Of a stretch of DNA of 64,000 nt, positions 11,680 to 19,409 are shown piece after piece (the stretch's first letter is position 1; the number at the start of each line of letters is the position of its first letter). The notes under the pieces were generated by a model. That model was not told where the DNA came from. It searched no databases and worked only from the letters and a program-made list of their open reading frames with translations. The stretch comes from RPQJ01 sp963846315 (GTDB taxonomy: Bacteria; Pseudomonadota; Gammaproteobacteria; Steroidobacterales; Steroidobacteraceae), in assembly GCA_963846315.1 (NCBI GenBank), contig CAWJVM010000004.1:62001-126000 (forward strand), given 5' to 3'. Position numbers and translations under genes: made by a program.

Positions 11680-13503
11680 ATGCCGACCTACAAAGCGCCG
11701 TTGCGCGACATGAACTTCCTGATCAACGAGGTCCTGGACTTTCCGTCGCACTATGCCCGCCTGTCCAGCGGTGGCGATGCGACTCCCGACATGGTCGAGG
11801 CCATTCTCCAGGGTGCCGCCAAGCTGTGCGAAGAAGTACTCGCACCGCTCAATCTCTCGGGTGACAGCGAGGGTTGCCATTTCGAGGCGGGCCATGTCAG
11901 TACCCCCGTCGGCTTCAAGGAAGCCTATCGCGAGTTCATCGAGGGCGGATGGCAGGGCCTTTCCTTCCCCTGCGAATATGGCGGGCAGGGTTTGCCGACG
12001 TCGCTCGGCATCTTCAAGACTGAAATGATGGGTGCGGCCAACTGGTCGTTCAACATGTATCCGGGGCTGAGCCTCGGTTGCATCGAAACCCTTTTGCGCT
12101 ACGGCACCGAGGCGCAGAGGGCGATGTACCTGCCGCCACTCGTCAGCGGCGAGTGGACCGGCACCATGTGCCTGACCGAGCCGCAGTGCGGCACCGATCT
12201 CGGGCAGGTGCGAACCGTGGCAGAGTCACAAGCGGACGGCAGCTACAGGCTCAGCGGCACGAAGATGTTCGTCTCTGCAGGCGAGCACGATCTGGCCCCG
12301 AACATCGTGCACATCGTTCTCGCCCGGCTGCCCGGCGCACCAGCGGGCACACGCGGAATTTCGCTGTTCGTCGTGCCCAAGTTCCTGGTCGACGAAGTTG
12401 GGTCAACACGTACGCGCAACGCAGTGACCTGCGGCTCCATCGAACACAAGATGGGTATCCGCGGCTCCGCCACCGCCTTGCTGAACTTCGACGCGGCCGT
12501 CGGCCACCTGATCTTCGAGCCGAACAAGGGACTCGAAGCCATGTTCACATTCATGAACACCGCGCGCATCGGCACCGCCATTCAGGGCATCGCACATGCG
12601 GAGGCCTCGTTTCAGGGTGCCCTGGCCTACGCCCGGGAGCGCCGCTCGATGCGCGCCGTGACGGGGAAGAAGGAGCCGGACGCGAATGCCGATGCGCTGA
12701 TCTGGCATGCCGACGTGCGTCGCATGCTGCTGACCCAAAAAGCCATTGCGGAAGGCGGTCGCGCCATGATCTACGCGGCGGCCCAGACCGCCGACCTCAT
12801 GGTCGATGCGGGACGGAGGCAGGACCACGCGACGCAGGACAAGCACGACGACACGCTCGGTTTCTACACGCCCATCCTGAAGGGCTTCCTGACCGAGATG
12901 GGCCTGGAAGCCGCCAACCTCGGCATGCAGGTCTTCGGCGGCCACGGCTACATCCACGAACACGGCATGGAGCAGATCGCGCGCGACGCACGTATCGCAA
13001 CGCTGTACGAAGGCACCACGGGTATCCAGGCGCTCGACCTGCTCGGCCGCAAGGTCCTGCTGGGGACGCGCGGAAAATGCGTGCGCGACTTCAGTCGCAT
13101 CATGCTGCGTTCGGCGAAGGCCCATTGGCTCGCGCACGGGTCCATCGGCCGGATGGCGCGCTCGACGGCAAAGCGCGCCATCGAGTGGAACCTGCTCACG
13201 TTGCGAATCATGCGGCGCGTTGGCAAGGATCGCGACCTCGTCGGCTCGGCAAGCGTCGACTATCTGATGTATTCCGGCTACGTGATGATGGCCCATTTCT
13301 GGGCCCGGCAAGCCGCGGTCGCCCAGGCGTTTCTGCGCAACGGCAAGGGAGCCGAATCGGCGGAGTTCTACCGCGCCAAGATTCAAACCGCCGAGTTCTA
13401 CTTTGACCGGCTGCTGCCGCGTGCCGATGCCCACCGCAAGAGCGCACTGGCACCGACGCGATCCCTGATGCAGATGGGCAACGGGGACTTCGCGTTTTCC
13501 TGA
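11680..13503 (+). CDS. Acyl-CoA dehydrogenase, long form with C-terminal extension
   Basis: A 607-residue FAD-dependent acyl-CoA dehydrogenase that would catalyse the first step of beta-oxidation. It is longer than classical 380-400 residue enzymes and fits the roughly 600-residue proteobacterial group with an extra C-terminal helical domain. Visible motifs are MCLTEPQCGTDLG (FAD and substrate contacts), the GIRGSATALLNFD segment, FGGHGYIHEHGMEQIARDAR and the catalytic-base region TLYEGTTGIQALDLLGRK. The ATG at 11680 gives MPTYKAPLRDMNF, the typical start of this group. It follows a FabR-like-controlled promoter, which points to fatty-acid turnover; chain-length preference is unknown. Confidence 0.93.
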   Translation: MPTYKAPLRDMNFLINEVLDFPSHYARLSSGGDATPDMVEAILQGAAKLCEEVLAPLNLSGDSEGCHFEAGHVSTPVGFKEAYREFIEGGWQGLSFPCEYGGQGLPTSLGIFKTEMMGAANWSFNMYPGLSLGCIETLLRYGTEAQRAMYLPPLVSGEWTGTMCLTEPQCGTDLGQVRTVAESQADGSYRLSGTKMFVSAGEHDLAPNIVHIVLARLPGAPAGTRGISLFVVPKFLVDEVGSTRTRNAVTCGSIEHKMGIRGSATALLNFDAAVGHLIFEPNKGLEAMFTFMNTARIGTAIQGIAHAEASFQGALAYARERRSMRAVTGKKEPDANADALIWHADVRRMLLTQKAIAEGGRAMIYAAAQTADLMVDAGRRQDHATQDKHDDTLGFYTPILKGFLTEMGLEAANLGMQVFGGHGYIHEHGMEQIARDARIATLYEGTTGIQALDLLGRKVLLGTRGKCVRDFSRIMLRSAKAHWLAHGSIGRMARSTAKRAIEWNLLTLRIMRRVGKDRDLVGSASVDYLMYSGYVMMAHFWARQAAVAQAFLRNGKGAESAEFYRAKIQTAEFYFDRLLPRADAHRKSALAPTRSLMQMGNGDFAFS

Positions 13504-13523
13504 TGCGCCCACGAGGACACCTT

Positions 13524-13646
13524 ATGAACATGCTCAGGCAACTCGACTCAGAAGCGCGCCCGTTGGTAGTGGCACTGGTCGTCGCGATCGCGGTCTCGGC
13601 CGCTTTGTTCCTGAATCATCTCCTGGACATCGGCTGGAACCGCTGA
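13524..13646 (+). CDS. 40-aa single-pass membrane peptide
   Basis: A small frame with a good ribosome site (GAGGACACCTT before the ATG) beginning 20 nt after the acyl-CoA dehydrogenase stop. It encodes MNMLRQLDSEARP, then a hydrophobic helix VVALVVAIAVSAALFLNHLL, then DIGWNR. The layout (charged N-terminus, one transmembrane segment, short basic end) and the operon position make it a believable small membrane protein. No family is recognised. It could be a chance frame, but the ribosome site and spacing argue against that. Confidence 0.55.
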   Translation: MNMLRQLDSEARPLVVALVVAIAVSAALFLNHLLDIGWNR

Positions 13647-13832
13647 CCCGGACGCGCCGGCGTGACGCTGGTGGGCGCATGACCGTAGAATCGTCTCACG
13701 GGCGCGCAGCAACCGCGACGTCAAGCGACGATCGAGTCGTGTGCGTTGCACGGCAGTCACCTCAAGCGGTCGTTGGCTTTATCGACAGCCCCTGCGACGC
13801 AGTGCTCGACTTTGCCGGTGCGGTAACGAAGC

Positions 13833-14045
13833 ATGAATTGTGCAGAACCGGAGCCTGACGACGTCGAGATTGGTGGCGACCAACACAAGTGTGTGCGGTA
13901 CGGAGACGAACAAGAAGATTGGGGAGCCAATCACGGGCCGCGCCATGATTGTGGCGTCGTAAAGGGACACTTGCACATCTTCGGCTGCGACGTTGAACGA
14001 TGCCCCGTCTGCAGCGGGCAGCTCATGTTCTGCGAATGTGATTGA
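13833..14045 (+). CDS. Small Cys/His-rich (zinc-ribbon-like) protein
   Basis: A 70-residue acidic protein whose second half holds HDCGVVKGHLHIFGCDVERC followed by PVCSGQLMFCECD. The pattern C-G-V-x-x-G-x-x-H-x-x-G-C-D-x-E-x-C-P-x-C-x-G-Q-L-x-x-C-x-C recurs in small bacterial proteins of unknown function and looks like a zinc ribbon. In many relatives a Cys precedes the HDCG; here that position is His or Arg, so the first metal ligand may be different or lost. Base composition is visibly more A/T-rich than the neighbours, hinting at foreign origin. The ribosome site is weak. No neighbour suggests a role. Confidence 0.65.
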   Translation: MNCAEPEPDDVEIGGDQHKCVRYGDEQEDWGANHGPRHDCGVVKGHLHIFGCDVERCPVCSGQLMFCECD

Positions 14046-14109
14046 CCTGACGCACCGTCTGCTCAGGCTCGCTATTCCCCACCGCGTCGACGCTGCTTGC
14101 GCCGTGCGA

Positions 14110-14131
14110 CGTTTTCGGTCCGCCGAAAACG
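14110..14131. terminator. Short perfect hairpin between the Cys-rich gene and tnaA
   Basis: CGTTTTCGG and CCGAAAACG pair as a perfect 9-bp stem around the loop TCCG. Having T-runs and A-runs in the arms, it could serve as a weak bidirectional terminator for the two convergent genes on either side. Confidence 0.4.
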
Positions 14132-14151
14132 AGCTCAGGCGCAGTCGATCA

Positions 14152-14227
14152 GGCGTTCGTTCCGGGTCTTTTCCGGGCGAGCGTATCTGCCTTTCCGCTC
14201 GCCCGGAAAAGACCCGGAGCGAACGCC
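14152..14227. repeat. 32-bp near-perfect inverted repeat, 12-nt loop
   Basis: Arms at 14152-14183 and 14196-14227 are complementary over 32 positions with one mismatch, which is a G-U pair in RNA. The spacer (14184-14195) is TATCTGCCTTTC. Each arm contains TTCCGGG twice on one strand. The structure lies between convergent genes, so it could be a strong bidirectional terminator. It is much longer than a usual terminator and would form an RNase III-sized duplex, so a MITE-like or palindromic repeat element is also possible. Confidence 0.8.
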
Positions 14228-14242
14228 CTCACCTGACCGAGG

Positions 14243-15610
14243 CTAATCCAGCGGCGCGAACCGCGCCGTGAAATGCCGCAACTGCGCCGGCTGCTGCACG
14301 ATGCGCAAGCCACGCAATTGCTCGCGCTCCGCCACGATCTCCTCGAACACCTCGACGACATAGTCGGCATGCGACTGCGTGTAGACGCGGCGCGGCATCG
14401 CCAGGCGCACCAGCTCGGCCTCGGCCGCGACTTCGGTACCGTCGGGCTTGAGCCCAAACATCACCGTGCCGATTTCACACGCGCGAATGCCGCCACGCTC
14501 GTACAGCGCGACGGCGAGCGCCTGTCCTGGATACTGCAGCGACGGGATGTGGGGCAGGAATCGCTTCGCATCGACGAACACGGCGTGTCCTCCGACCGGC
14601 TGCACGATCGGGACACCGAGCGCCATGAGCTTCTCGCCGATGTACTCGTTGGTGCGCACGCGATAACGCAGGTACTGCTCGTCGACGATCTCGCGCAAGC
14701 CGACGGCGATCGCATCGAGGTCGCGGCCCGCCAACCCTCCGTAGGTCGGGAACCCTTCGGTCAGGATCAACCGGTTGCGCGCTGCCGCCGCGAGGGCGTC
14801 GTCGTTGAGGGCGAGCCAGCCGCCGATGTTGGCGAAGGCGTCCTTCTTGGCGCTCATGGTCATGCCGTCGGCGACGGCGAACACGTCGCGCACGATGTCG
14901 ATGACCGGTCGTGACGCCTGGCCCGGCTCCCGGCACTTGATGAACCAGGCGTTCTCGGCGAAGCGGCAGGCATCGATGAAGAGCGGCTTGCCGTGGCGGT
15001 GCGCCACCTCGGCCACGGCGCGGACATTCTCGAGGCTGACGGGTTGGCCACCGCCCGCGTTGTTGGTGAGGGTCAGCATCACCAGCGGCACGCGATCCGC
15101 GGCACGGGTCAGCAGGTCTTCGAGCCGGGCGACGTCCATGTTGCCTTTGAACGGGTGCCGGTTCGATGGATCGTGGGCTTCGGCAATGACGAGGTCCACG
15201 GCTTCGGCGCCAGTCGCCTCGATGTTGCCGCGTGTCGTGTCGAAGTGCGTGTTCGATGGCACGAGCTTGCCGGCCCCGCCGACAATCGAGAACAGGATCG
15301 CTTCCGCCGCGCGTCCCTGGTGTGTCGGGATGACGTGGCGATACGGCATCAACTCACGCACTGCGGACTCGAACCGGTAGTAGGACGGCGAGCCGGCGTA
15401 GGACTCGTCCCCGCGCATGACCGCGGCCCACTGTTCCGCGCTCATGGCGCTGGTGCCCGAGTCGGTCAGCAGGTCGATGATCACGTCGTCCGAGTGGAGC
15501 CCGAACAGGTTCCAGTGCGCACGGCGCAACAACTCGACGCGTTCGTCCCGCGTCGTAAGCCGGATCGGTTCGACGGTCTTGATGCGAAAGGGTTCGATAA
15601 TCGTCTTCAT
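14243..15610 (-). CDS. tnaA: Tryptophanase (tryptophan indole-lyase)
   Basis: A 455-residue PLP enzyme that would cleave L-tryptophan to indole, pyruvate and ammonia. Similarity to E. coli TnaA runs over the full length: PFRIKTVEPI near the start, FIDLLTDSGT-like IIDLLTDSGTSAM, PTHQGRAAE, FDTTRGNIE, NNAGGGQPVSLENV, ARFAEN-like CRFAENAWFIK and EGFPTYGGLAGRD. The PLP lysine is Lys256 in MSAKKDAF. His446 in LRHFTARF matches the His that separates tryptophanase from tyrosine phenol-lyase, which has Phe there. There is no tnaC leader or tnaB permease. Instead it begins inside the stop of a CDP-alcohol phosphatidyltransferase (ATGA overlap, 15607-15610), so translation is coupled. A substrate other than tryptophan is possible. 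Confidence 0.88.
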   Translation of the reverse strand: MKTIIEPFRIKTVEPIRLTTRDERVELLRRAHWNLFGLHSDDVIIDLLTDSGTSAMSAEQWAAVMRGDESYAGSPSYYRFESAVRELMPYRHVIPTHQGRAAEAILFSIVGGAGKLVPSNTHFDTTRGNIEATGAEAVDLVIAEAHDPSNRHPFKGNMDVARLEDLLTRAADRVPLVMLTLTNNAGGGQPVSLENVRAVAEVAHRHGKPLFIDACRFAENAWFIKCREPGQASRPVIDIVRDVFAVADGMTMSAKKDAFANIGGWLALNDDALAAAARNRLILTEGFPTYGGLAGRDLDAIAVGLREIVDEQYLRYRVRTNEYIGEKLMALGVPIVQPVGGHAVFVDAKRFLPHIPSLQYPGQALAVALYERGGIRACEIGTVMFGLKPDGTEVAAEAELVRLAMPRRVYTQSHADYVVEVFEEIVAEREQLRGLRIVQQPAQLRHFTARFAPLD

Positions 15611-16203
15611 CGCAGTCTGGCCTCCCGCCGTAACCACCACACGCCTTTGACGTCCGCGCGCCATTCCGGCAGCAGCGCGAGCAACCAGAGTTCCTCGACA
15701 CTCGCCATCAGGCTGGCTGTTGCGGCCAGCCACAGTAGCGCATCCCAATGGCCGAACAGGAACAAGGCCCCGATGTAAACACTGAGCAGGACGCCCGCGA
15801 CTTTCGACAGCACGGTGTGAAAGCTGGACAGCCGGCCGTAACGCTGCCATGCGAGCACGTTCTCGCACAGCCACCCCGCGACGACGGCACCGATCAGCCA
15901 GCGATTCGCTGCGAGGACGTCGCGCTGGAAGGCGAGCAGGCCGACGAGACCGGCCCACCAGACGAGCGAATCGCCCAGGGAATCGAGTCGCGCGCCGAGC
16001 CGGGACTGCAGCCCGCAAGCCCGGGCGATCCAGCCATCCAGCGCATCGGTCAGCAGGGCCGACACCAGCACCCACGTGAAGAGCGATTGCGCGCCCGCCA
16101 CCGCCAACAGGACGAGGACCGGCGCACAGACGATGCGCGTCAGGCTCAGGGCGTTCGGCACGTGCCGCAAGGCGCCCGAGTGCGCTGGATACGAAAGGCT
16201 CAT
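15607..16203 (-). CDS. CDP-alcohol phosphatidyltransferase family protein
   Basis: A 198-residue integral membrane enzyme of the family that moves a phosphatidyl or phospho-alcohol group from a CDP-linked donor to an alcohol acceptor. The diagnostic motif D-x2-DG-x2-AR-x8-G-x3-D-x3-D is complete: Asp53, Asp56-Gly57, Ala60-Arg61, Gly70, Asp74 and Asp78. Several hydrophobic helices surround it, and the protein ends with a basic tail. The acceptor (glycerol phosphate, inositol, serine or other) cannot be assigned. The start at 16203 (MSLSYPAHSG) is chosen as the first ATG; a GTG lies ten codons upstream. It overlaps tnaA by 4 nt, an unusual partnership. Confidence 0.85.
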   Translation of the reverse strand: MSLSYPAHSGALRHVPNALSLTRIVCAPVLVLLAVAGAQSLFTWVLVSALLTDALDGWIARACGLQSRLGARLDSLGDSLVWWAGLVGLLAFQRDVLAANRWLIGAVVAGWLCENVLAWQRYGRLSSFHTVLSKVAGVLLSVYIGALFLFGHWDALLWLAATASLMASVEELWLLALLPEWRADVKGVWWLRREARLR

Positions 16204-16302
16204 GCCGCGAGTTTCGACCCGGAAGCGCCTCACGAAATCGGGGACAACCGCAGGCCGGCCCAGTAAGATCGCGCGCTTCCCACCCCGACCGAGGCACCTT
16301 TC

Positions 16303-17007
16303 ATGCGACTGATTCCCACCTGCGCCGCGCTAGCCGCGCTGACCCTCAGCTCCATGTTCGCCACGACCGTTCTGGCTGCCGAACCCGCCATGGACGAGGC
16401 CGCGCGCATGCAGTACGCGCTGGGATACCAGCTCGGCCGCGACCTCGTTGCGATCGAGCCGCGTCCGCAAGACATGCTGAAGGGCCTGGAGGATGGCCGC
16501 GCCGGCAAGGCGAAGCTGTCGGACCAGGAAATGGGTGCCGCCCTCGTGGCACTGCAGCAGAAGGTCGCCGAACAGCGTGCCAAGGAACAGGCGGCGACCA
16601 GCGAGAAGTCGTTGGCGGCCGGCAAGGCCTACCTCGCGGCAAACGCCAAGAAGCCGGGCGTGACGACGACCGCCAGTGGCCTGCAATACGAGATCCTCAC
16701 ACCCGGTACCGGCACGACGCCGGCCGCGAGCGACACAGTCACCGTGCACTACAAGGGCACGCTCGTCGACGGCACCGAGTTCGACAGCTCCTACAAGCGC
16801 GGCCAGCCGGCGTCGTTCCCCGTCAATGGCGTGATCCCGGGCTGGACCGAGGCGCTGCAGCTGATGAAGGTCGGCACCAAGGCGCAACTGGTCATTCCGC
16901 CGGAACTCGCCTATGGCTCGAACGGCCCGCTGGCAAACCAGGTGCTGCTGTTCGAAGTCGAACTGCTCGGCGCCATGGCCACCCCCGTGGAAACTCCTGC
17001 CAAGTAA
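16303..17007 (+). CDS. FKBP-type peptidyl-prolyl cis-trans isomerase (Mip/FkpA-like)
   Basis: A 234-residue periplasmic foldase. A signal peptide covers about residues 1-25 (ending TTVLAAEPA). An alpha-helical FKBP_N dimerisation region follows (YALGYQLGRDL, EMGAALVALQQKVAEQ). The catalytic FKBP domain starts near residue 122: TASGLQYEILTPGTG, VTVHYKGTLVDGTEFDSS, GVIPGWTEALQLMKVG and IPPELAYGSNG, with the active-site Tyr, Asp, Trp and Tyr positions kept. GAGG lies 9 nt before the ATG. An alpha/beta hydrolase gene starts 11 nt after the stop on the same strand. Such proteins assist folding of envelope proteins. Confidence 0.94.
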   Translation: MRLIPTCAALAALTLSSMFATTVLAAEPAMDEAARMQYALGYQLGRDLVAIEPRPQDMLKGLEDGRAGKAKLSDQEMGAALVALQQKVAEQRAKEQAATSEKSLAAGKAYLAANAKKPGVTTTASGLQYEILTPGTGTTPAASDTVTVHYKGTLVDGTEFDSSYKRGQPASFPVNGVIPGWTEALQLMKVGTKAQLVIPPELAYGSNGPLANQVLLFEVELLGAMATPVETPAK

Positions 17008-17018
17008 CCCCGACCACG

Positions 17019-17918
17019 ATGCCGATTGCGACGGGTAACGGATTCAGTTTCGACTACGAATCGGTCGGCGCACAGGACGCGCCGGCGATCCTGCTGATCC
17101 AGGGTCTCGGCATGCCCGCCGCGATGTGGCCCGACGCCTTCGTCGCGACCCTGGTGGCGCAAGGCTTCCGGGTCGTGACGTTTGACAATCGCGATTGCGG
17201 CGGCTCGTCGCGCCTGGCCGAGGCCGGCGTGCCCAACATTCCCCGCGCTATGACGCGATCATTGCTGCGTCAGCCGGTCACGGCGCCGTACAACCTCAGC
17301 GACATGGCCGAGGACACGCGAATCGTCCTCGATGCGGCCGGCGTCCAGCGCGCGCACGTCGTGGGTGTCTCGATGGGAGGCATGATCGCGCAGGTCTTCG
17401 CGGCGCTGCATCCGCAGCGAGTCCGCACGCTGACGTCGATCATGTCCACGACCGGCAATCCGCGGCCCAGCGTCGCCCTCGGCAAGACCCGGGCGCTGCG
17501 TGCGTTGCTGAAACGCCCGCCGGGCAACCCGACCCTCGAACAGGTCGTCGACCACCTGGAGTTCGTGTTCGGCATCATCGGCAGTCCAGGCTTCCGGCAG
17601 CACGCGGCACAACTGCGTCCGCACTTCGAGCGCGTCGCGCGCCGCGGCCTGTATCCTGCCGGCACGTCACGGCAACTGGCGGCCATCCTCGCCTCGGGCG
17701 ACCGGCGCGAACTGCTGCATCGAATCACCGCACCCACGCTGGTCATCCACGGTGCGGCCGACCCGTTGGTGCGCATTGCCGGCGGGCTCGACACGGCAGC
17801 GAACATCCGTGGCGCGCGACTCAAGATCATTCCCGGGATGGGTCATGACTTCCCGCCGGCGCTGATGACTGGCATCGCCGTCATGATCGCCGAGCACTGC
17901 CGCTCAAGCCACGACTGA
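17019..17918 (+). CDS. Alpha/beta-fold hydrolase
   Basis: A 299-residue hydrolase of the haloperoxidase/epoxide-hydrolase-like superfamily. It shows the core-strand motif ILLIQGLGMPAAMW, the FDNRDCGGSS turn typical of this subgroup, the nucleophile elbow GVSMGGMIAQ, the acid in VIHGAADPLVRI and the catalytic His in IIPGMGHDFPP. All triad residues appear present. No signal peptide is seen. It follows the FKBP gene by 11 nt, so they are likely co-transcribed, although a functional tie is not obvious. It converges on the GTPase gene with a 15-nt overlap of the ends. Substrate unknown. Confidence 0.88.
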   Translation: MPIATGNGFSFDYESVGAQDAPAILLIQGLGMPAAMWPDAFVATLVAQGFRVVTFDNRDCGGSSRLAEAGVPNIPRAMTRSLLRQPVTAPYNLSDMAEDTRIVLDAAGVQRAHVVGVSMGGMIAQVFAALHPQRVRTLTSIMSTTGNPRPSVALGKTRALRALLKRPPGNPTLEQVVDHLEFVFGIIGSPGFRQHAAQLRPHFERVARRGLYPAGTSRQLAAILASGDRRELLHRITAPTLVIHGAADPLVRIAGGLDTAANIRGARLKIIPGMGHDFPPALMTGIAVMIAEHCRSSHD

Positions 17919-19409
17919 CTGCTCCTGCTCCGTCGACAGGAGCTGGCCGCGAAAGAATGCGGCGGGCTCCGGATACAGCTGCGTCAACGTCTCCGCTAGC
18001 AGGCCCCGCACCATCGAATCGAGACGGGCATTCGACGCACCGTCGGTTCGCAACTCGGTCCACAGGCCCGCACGCTCCGCGGCGTGCTGTGCGAGCGCAA
18101 CAGAGACGACCGCCTGCCACCGCGGCGCCGGATCACTCGCCGCAAAGTCACCGCGACCGCGACCAAAATGCGCCACCGCCAGGTAGCGAATGATCGCTGC
18201 GCCGAGTCGCGCCTCGAGGAACTCGTCCGACCAGCGCACGGTGCCGCCGGCAAGACCGCGCTCCTCGTTGTAACGCTGCGTGAGCTTGCGCGCACCGAGT
18301 GCACCGGCGATGCCGCCGAGAACCGCACCTGCCCCGAACGTCAGCCCACCGGCAGCGACGTCCGCCGCAAGACCTCCGAGTGCTCCCGTGACGAGGCCGC
18401 CCCAGAGGCTCGCCTTGTCGGCGTCCGGTGCACGCTGCGTTTCGAAACCGGTCGTGAGCTGCCGCAGGATGTCCTCGCTGGCCGTGCCCGTCAGGCCGTG
18501 CAGCAAGACGAGCTCGGCGGTGCACGCGCGCACGGAATCGTCGAGACGATCGAGCATCGCCTGGCGGGCCCGTGATTCCTCGACACCGAGCGCAGCGGTC
18601 GATCCGCCCTGCAGCGCACGGCTCACTTTGTCCGCAATCGTTGCATCCGGCAGTTGCACCGTGTCGCGCGCAAGTCCGCTCATGTGCCGCGCAATGATCT
18701 GGGCGCTGCGCCGCAGCACATCGAGATCACGCACGCGCCACGCCTCGGCGATCCGCTCGAACGCCGGCCGCTGCTGCTCGTCGAGACAACTCGCAACGGC
18801 ATCGAGCAGCGTGTGTTCCTGCAGCCAGCAGCGCGCAAAGGCATCGAAGGTCAGCACTCGGCGTGTGCCGGTTGCATCATGCCGACGCAATACCGCACTC
18901 CAATCTTCGAGCAACTGCCGCTCGTGGGCGGCGTCGTTGCGGGTTCCCACCTGGTTCAACAGAACCAGCGTCGGCTTGCCTAGCCAATCGAGAATGTGCA
19001 GTTCCGGCTCGACGTAGCCGGCGACGGTCGGCTCTTCCGTCGCGTTGACTACGTACAGCACGACGTCCGCCGACTCGCGCGCTGCACGCATCGCCTGCTG
19101 ACTGCACCAGAACGCACGATCGGCGAAACGATCCCACACCTGGGAGAGAAACCAGCCGACCGGCTGTCCGCTTGCCGCCAGGCGGCGCTGCAAGCGCACG
19201 CTGTCGCCAAAGCCCGGTGTGTCCCAGAGCACGAGTTGGTCACCCGCCGGGCTTTGCATCAGCACGTGCGATTCGGCGACCTCGGTGACGTGGGCGCGAT
19301 CCATGACGGCACCGATGTCACGCCGCAGCAGCGTGCGTGCCAGCGTCGTCTTGCCGACGTTGGTGTGCGACAGCAACGCGAGACTGACGGTCGTCGCGGG
19401 CTCGCTCAC
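17904..19409 (-). CDS. DUF3482-type GTPase, partner of DUF2868 protein
   Basis: A 501-residue GTPase with an N-terminal Era/EngA-like G domain and a C-terminal DUF3482 region. The P-loop is LLSHTNVGKTTL, where the usual first glycine is serine; G3 is LWDTPGFGDS. The expected NKxD is seen as LNQVGT, so nucleotide specificity may be unusual. A glycine-rich hydrophobic stretch near residue 345-385 (GALGGLAADVAAGGLTFGAG) could insert in or lie on a membrane. The GTG start at 19409 is fixed by a GTGA overlap with the stop of the upstream DUF2868 gene, so the pair is translationally coupled. Paired DUF2868/DUF3482 genes are conserved in proteobacteria; their role is unknown. Confidence 0.85.
   Translation of the reverse strand: MSEPATTVSLALLSHTNVGKTTLARTLLRRDIGAVMDRAHVTEVAESHVLMQSPAGDQLVLWDTPGFGDSVRLQRRLAASGQPVGWFLSQVWDRFADRAFWCSQQAMRAARESADVVLYVVNATEEPTVAGYVEPELHILDWLGKPTLVLLNQVGTRNDAAHERQLLEDWSAVLRRHDATGTRRVLTFDAFARCWLQEHTLLDAVASCLDEQQRPAFERIAEAWRVRDLDVLRRSAQIIARHMSGLARDTVQLPDATIADKVSRALQGGSTAALGVEESRARQAMLDRLDDSVRACTAELVLLHGLTGTASEDILRQLTTGFETQRAPDADKASLWGGLVTGALGGLAADVAAGGLTFGAGAVLGGIAGALGARKLTQRYNEERGLAGGTVRWSDEFLEARLGAAIIRYLAVAHFGRGRGDFAASDPAPRWQAVVSVALAQHAAERAGLWTELRTDGASNARLDSMVRGLLAETLTQLYPEPAAFFRGQLLSTEQEQSVVA

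Noticed and set aside
14243..16297. Apparent fusion of tryptophanase with an N-terminal 229-residue domain
   Set aside because: The extra frame is out of phase with the CDP-alcohol phosphatidyltransferase gene that really occupies it. The ATGA overlap at 15607-15610 shows two separate proteins.
15611..16302. tnaC-like leader peptide upstream of tryptophanase
   Set aside because: The region upstream is coding for a membrane enzyme, and no short Trp-containing leader precedes tnaA.
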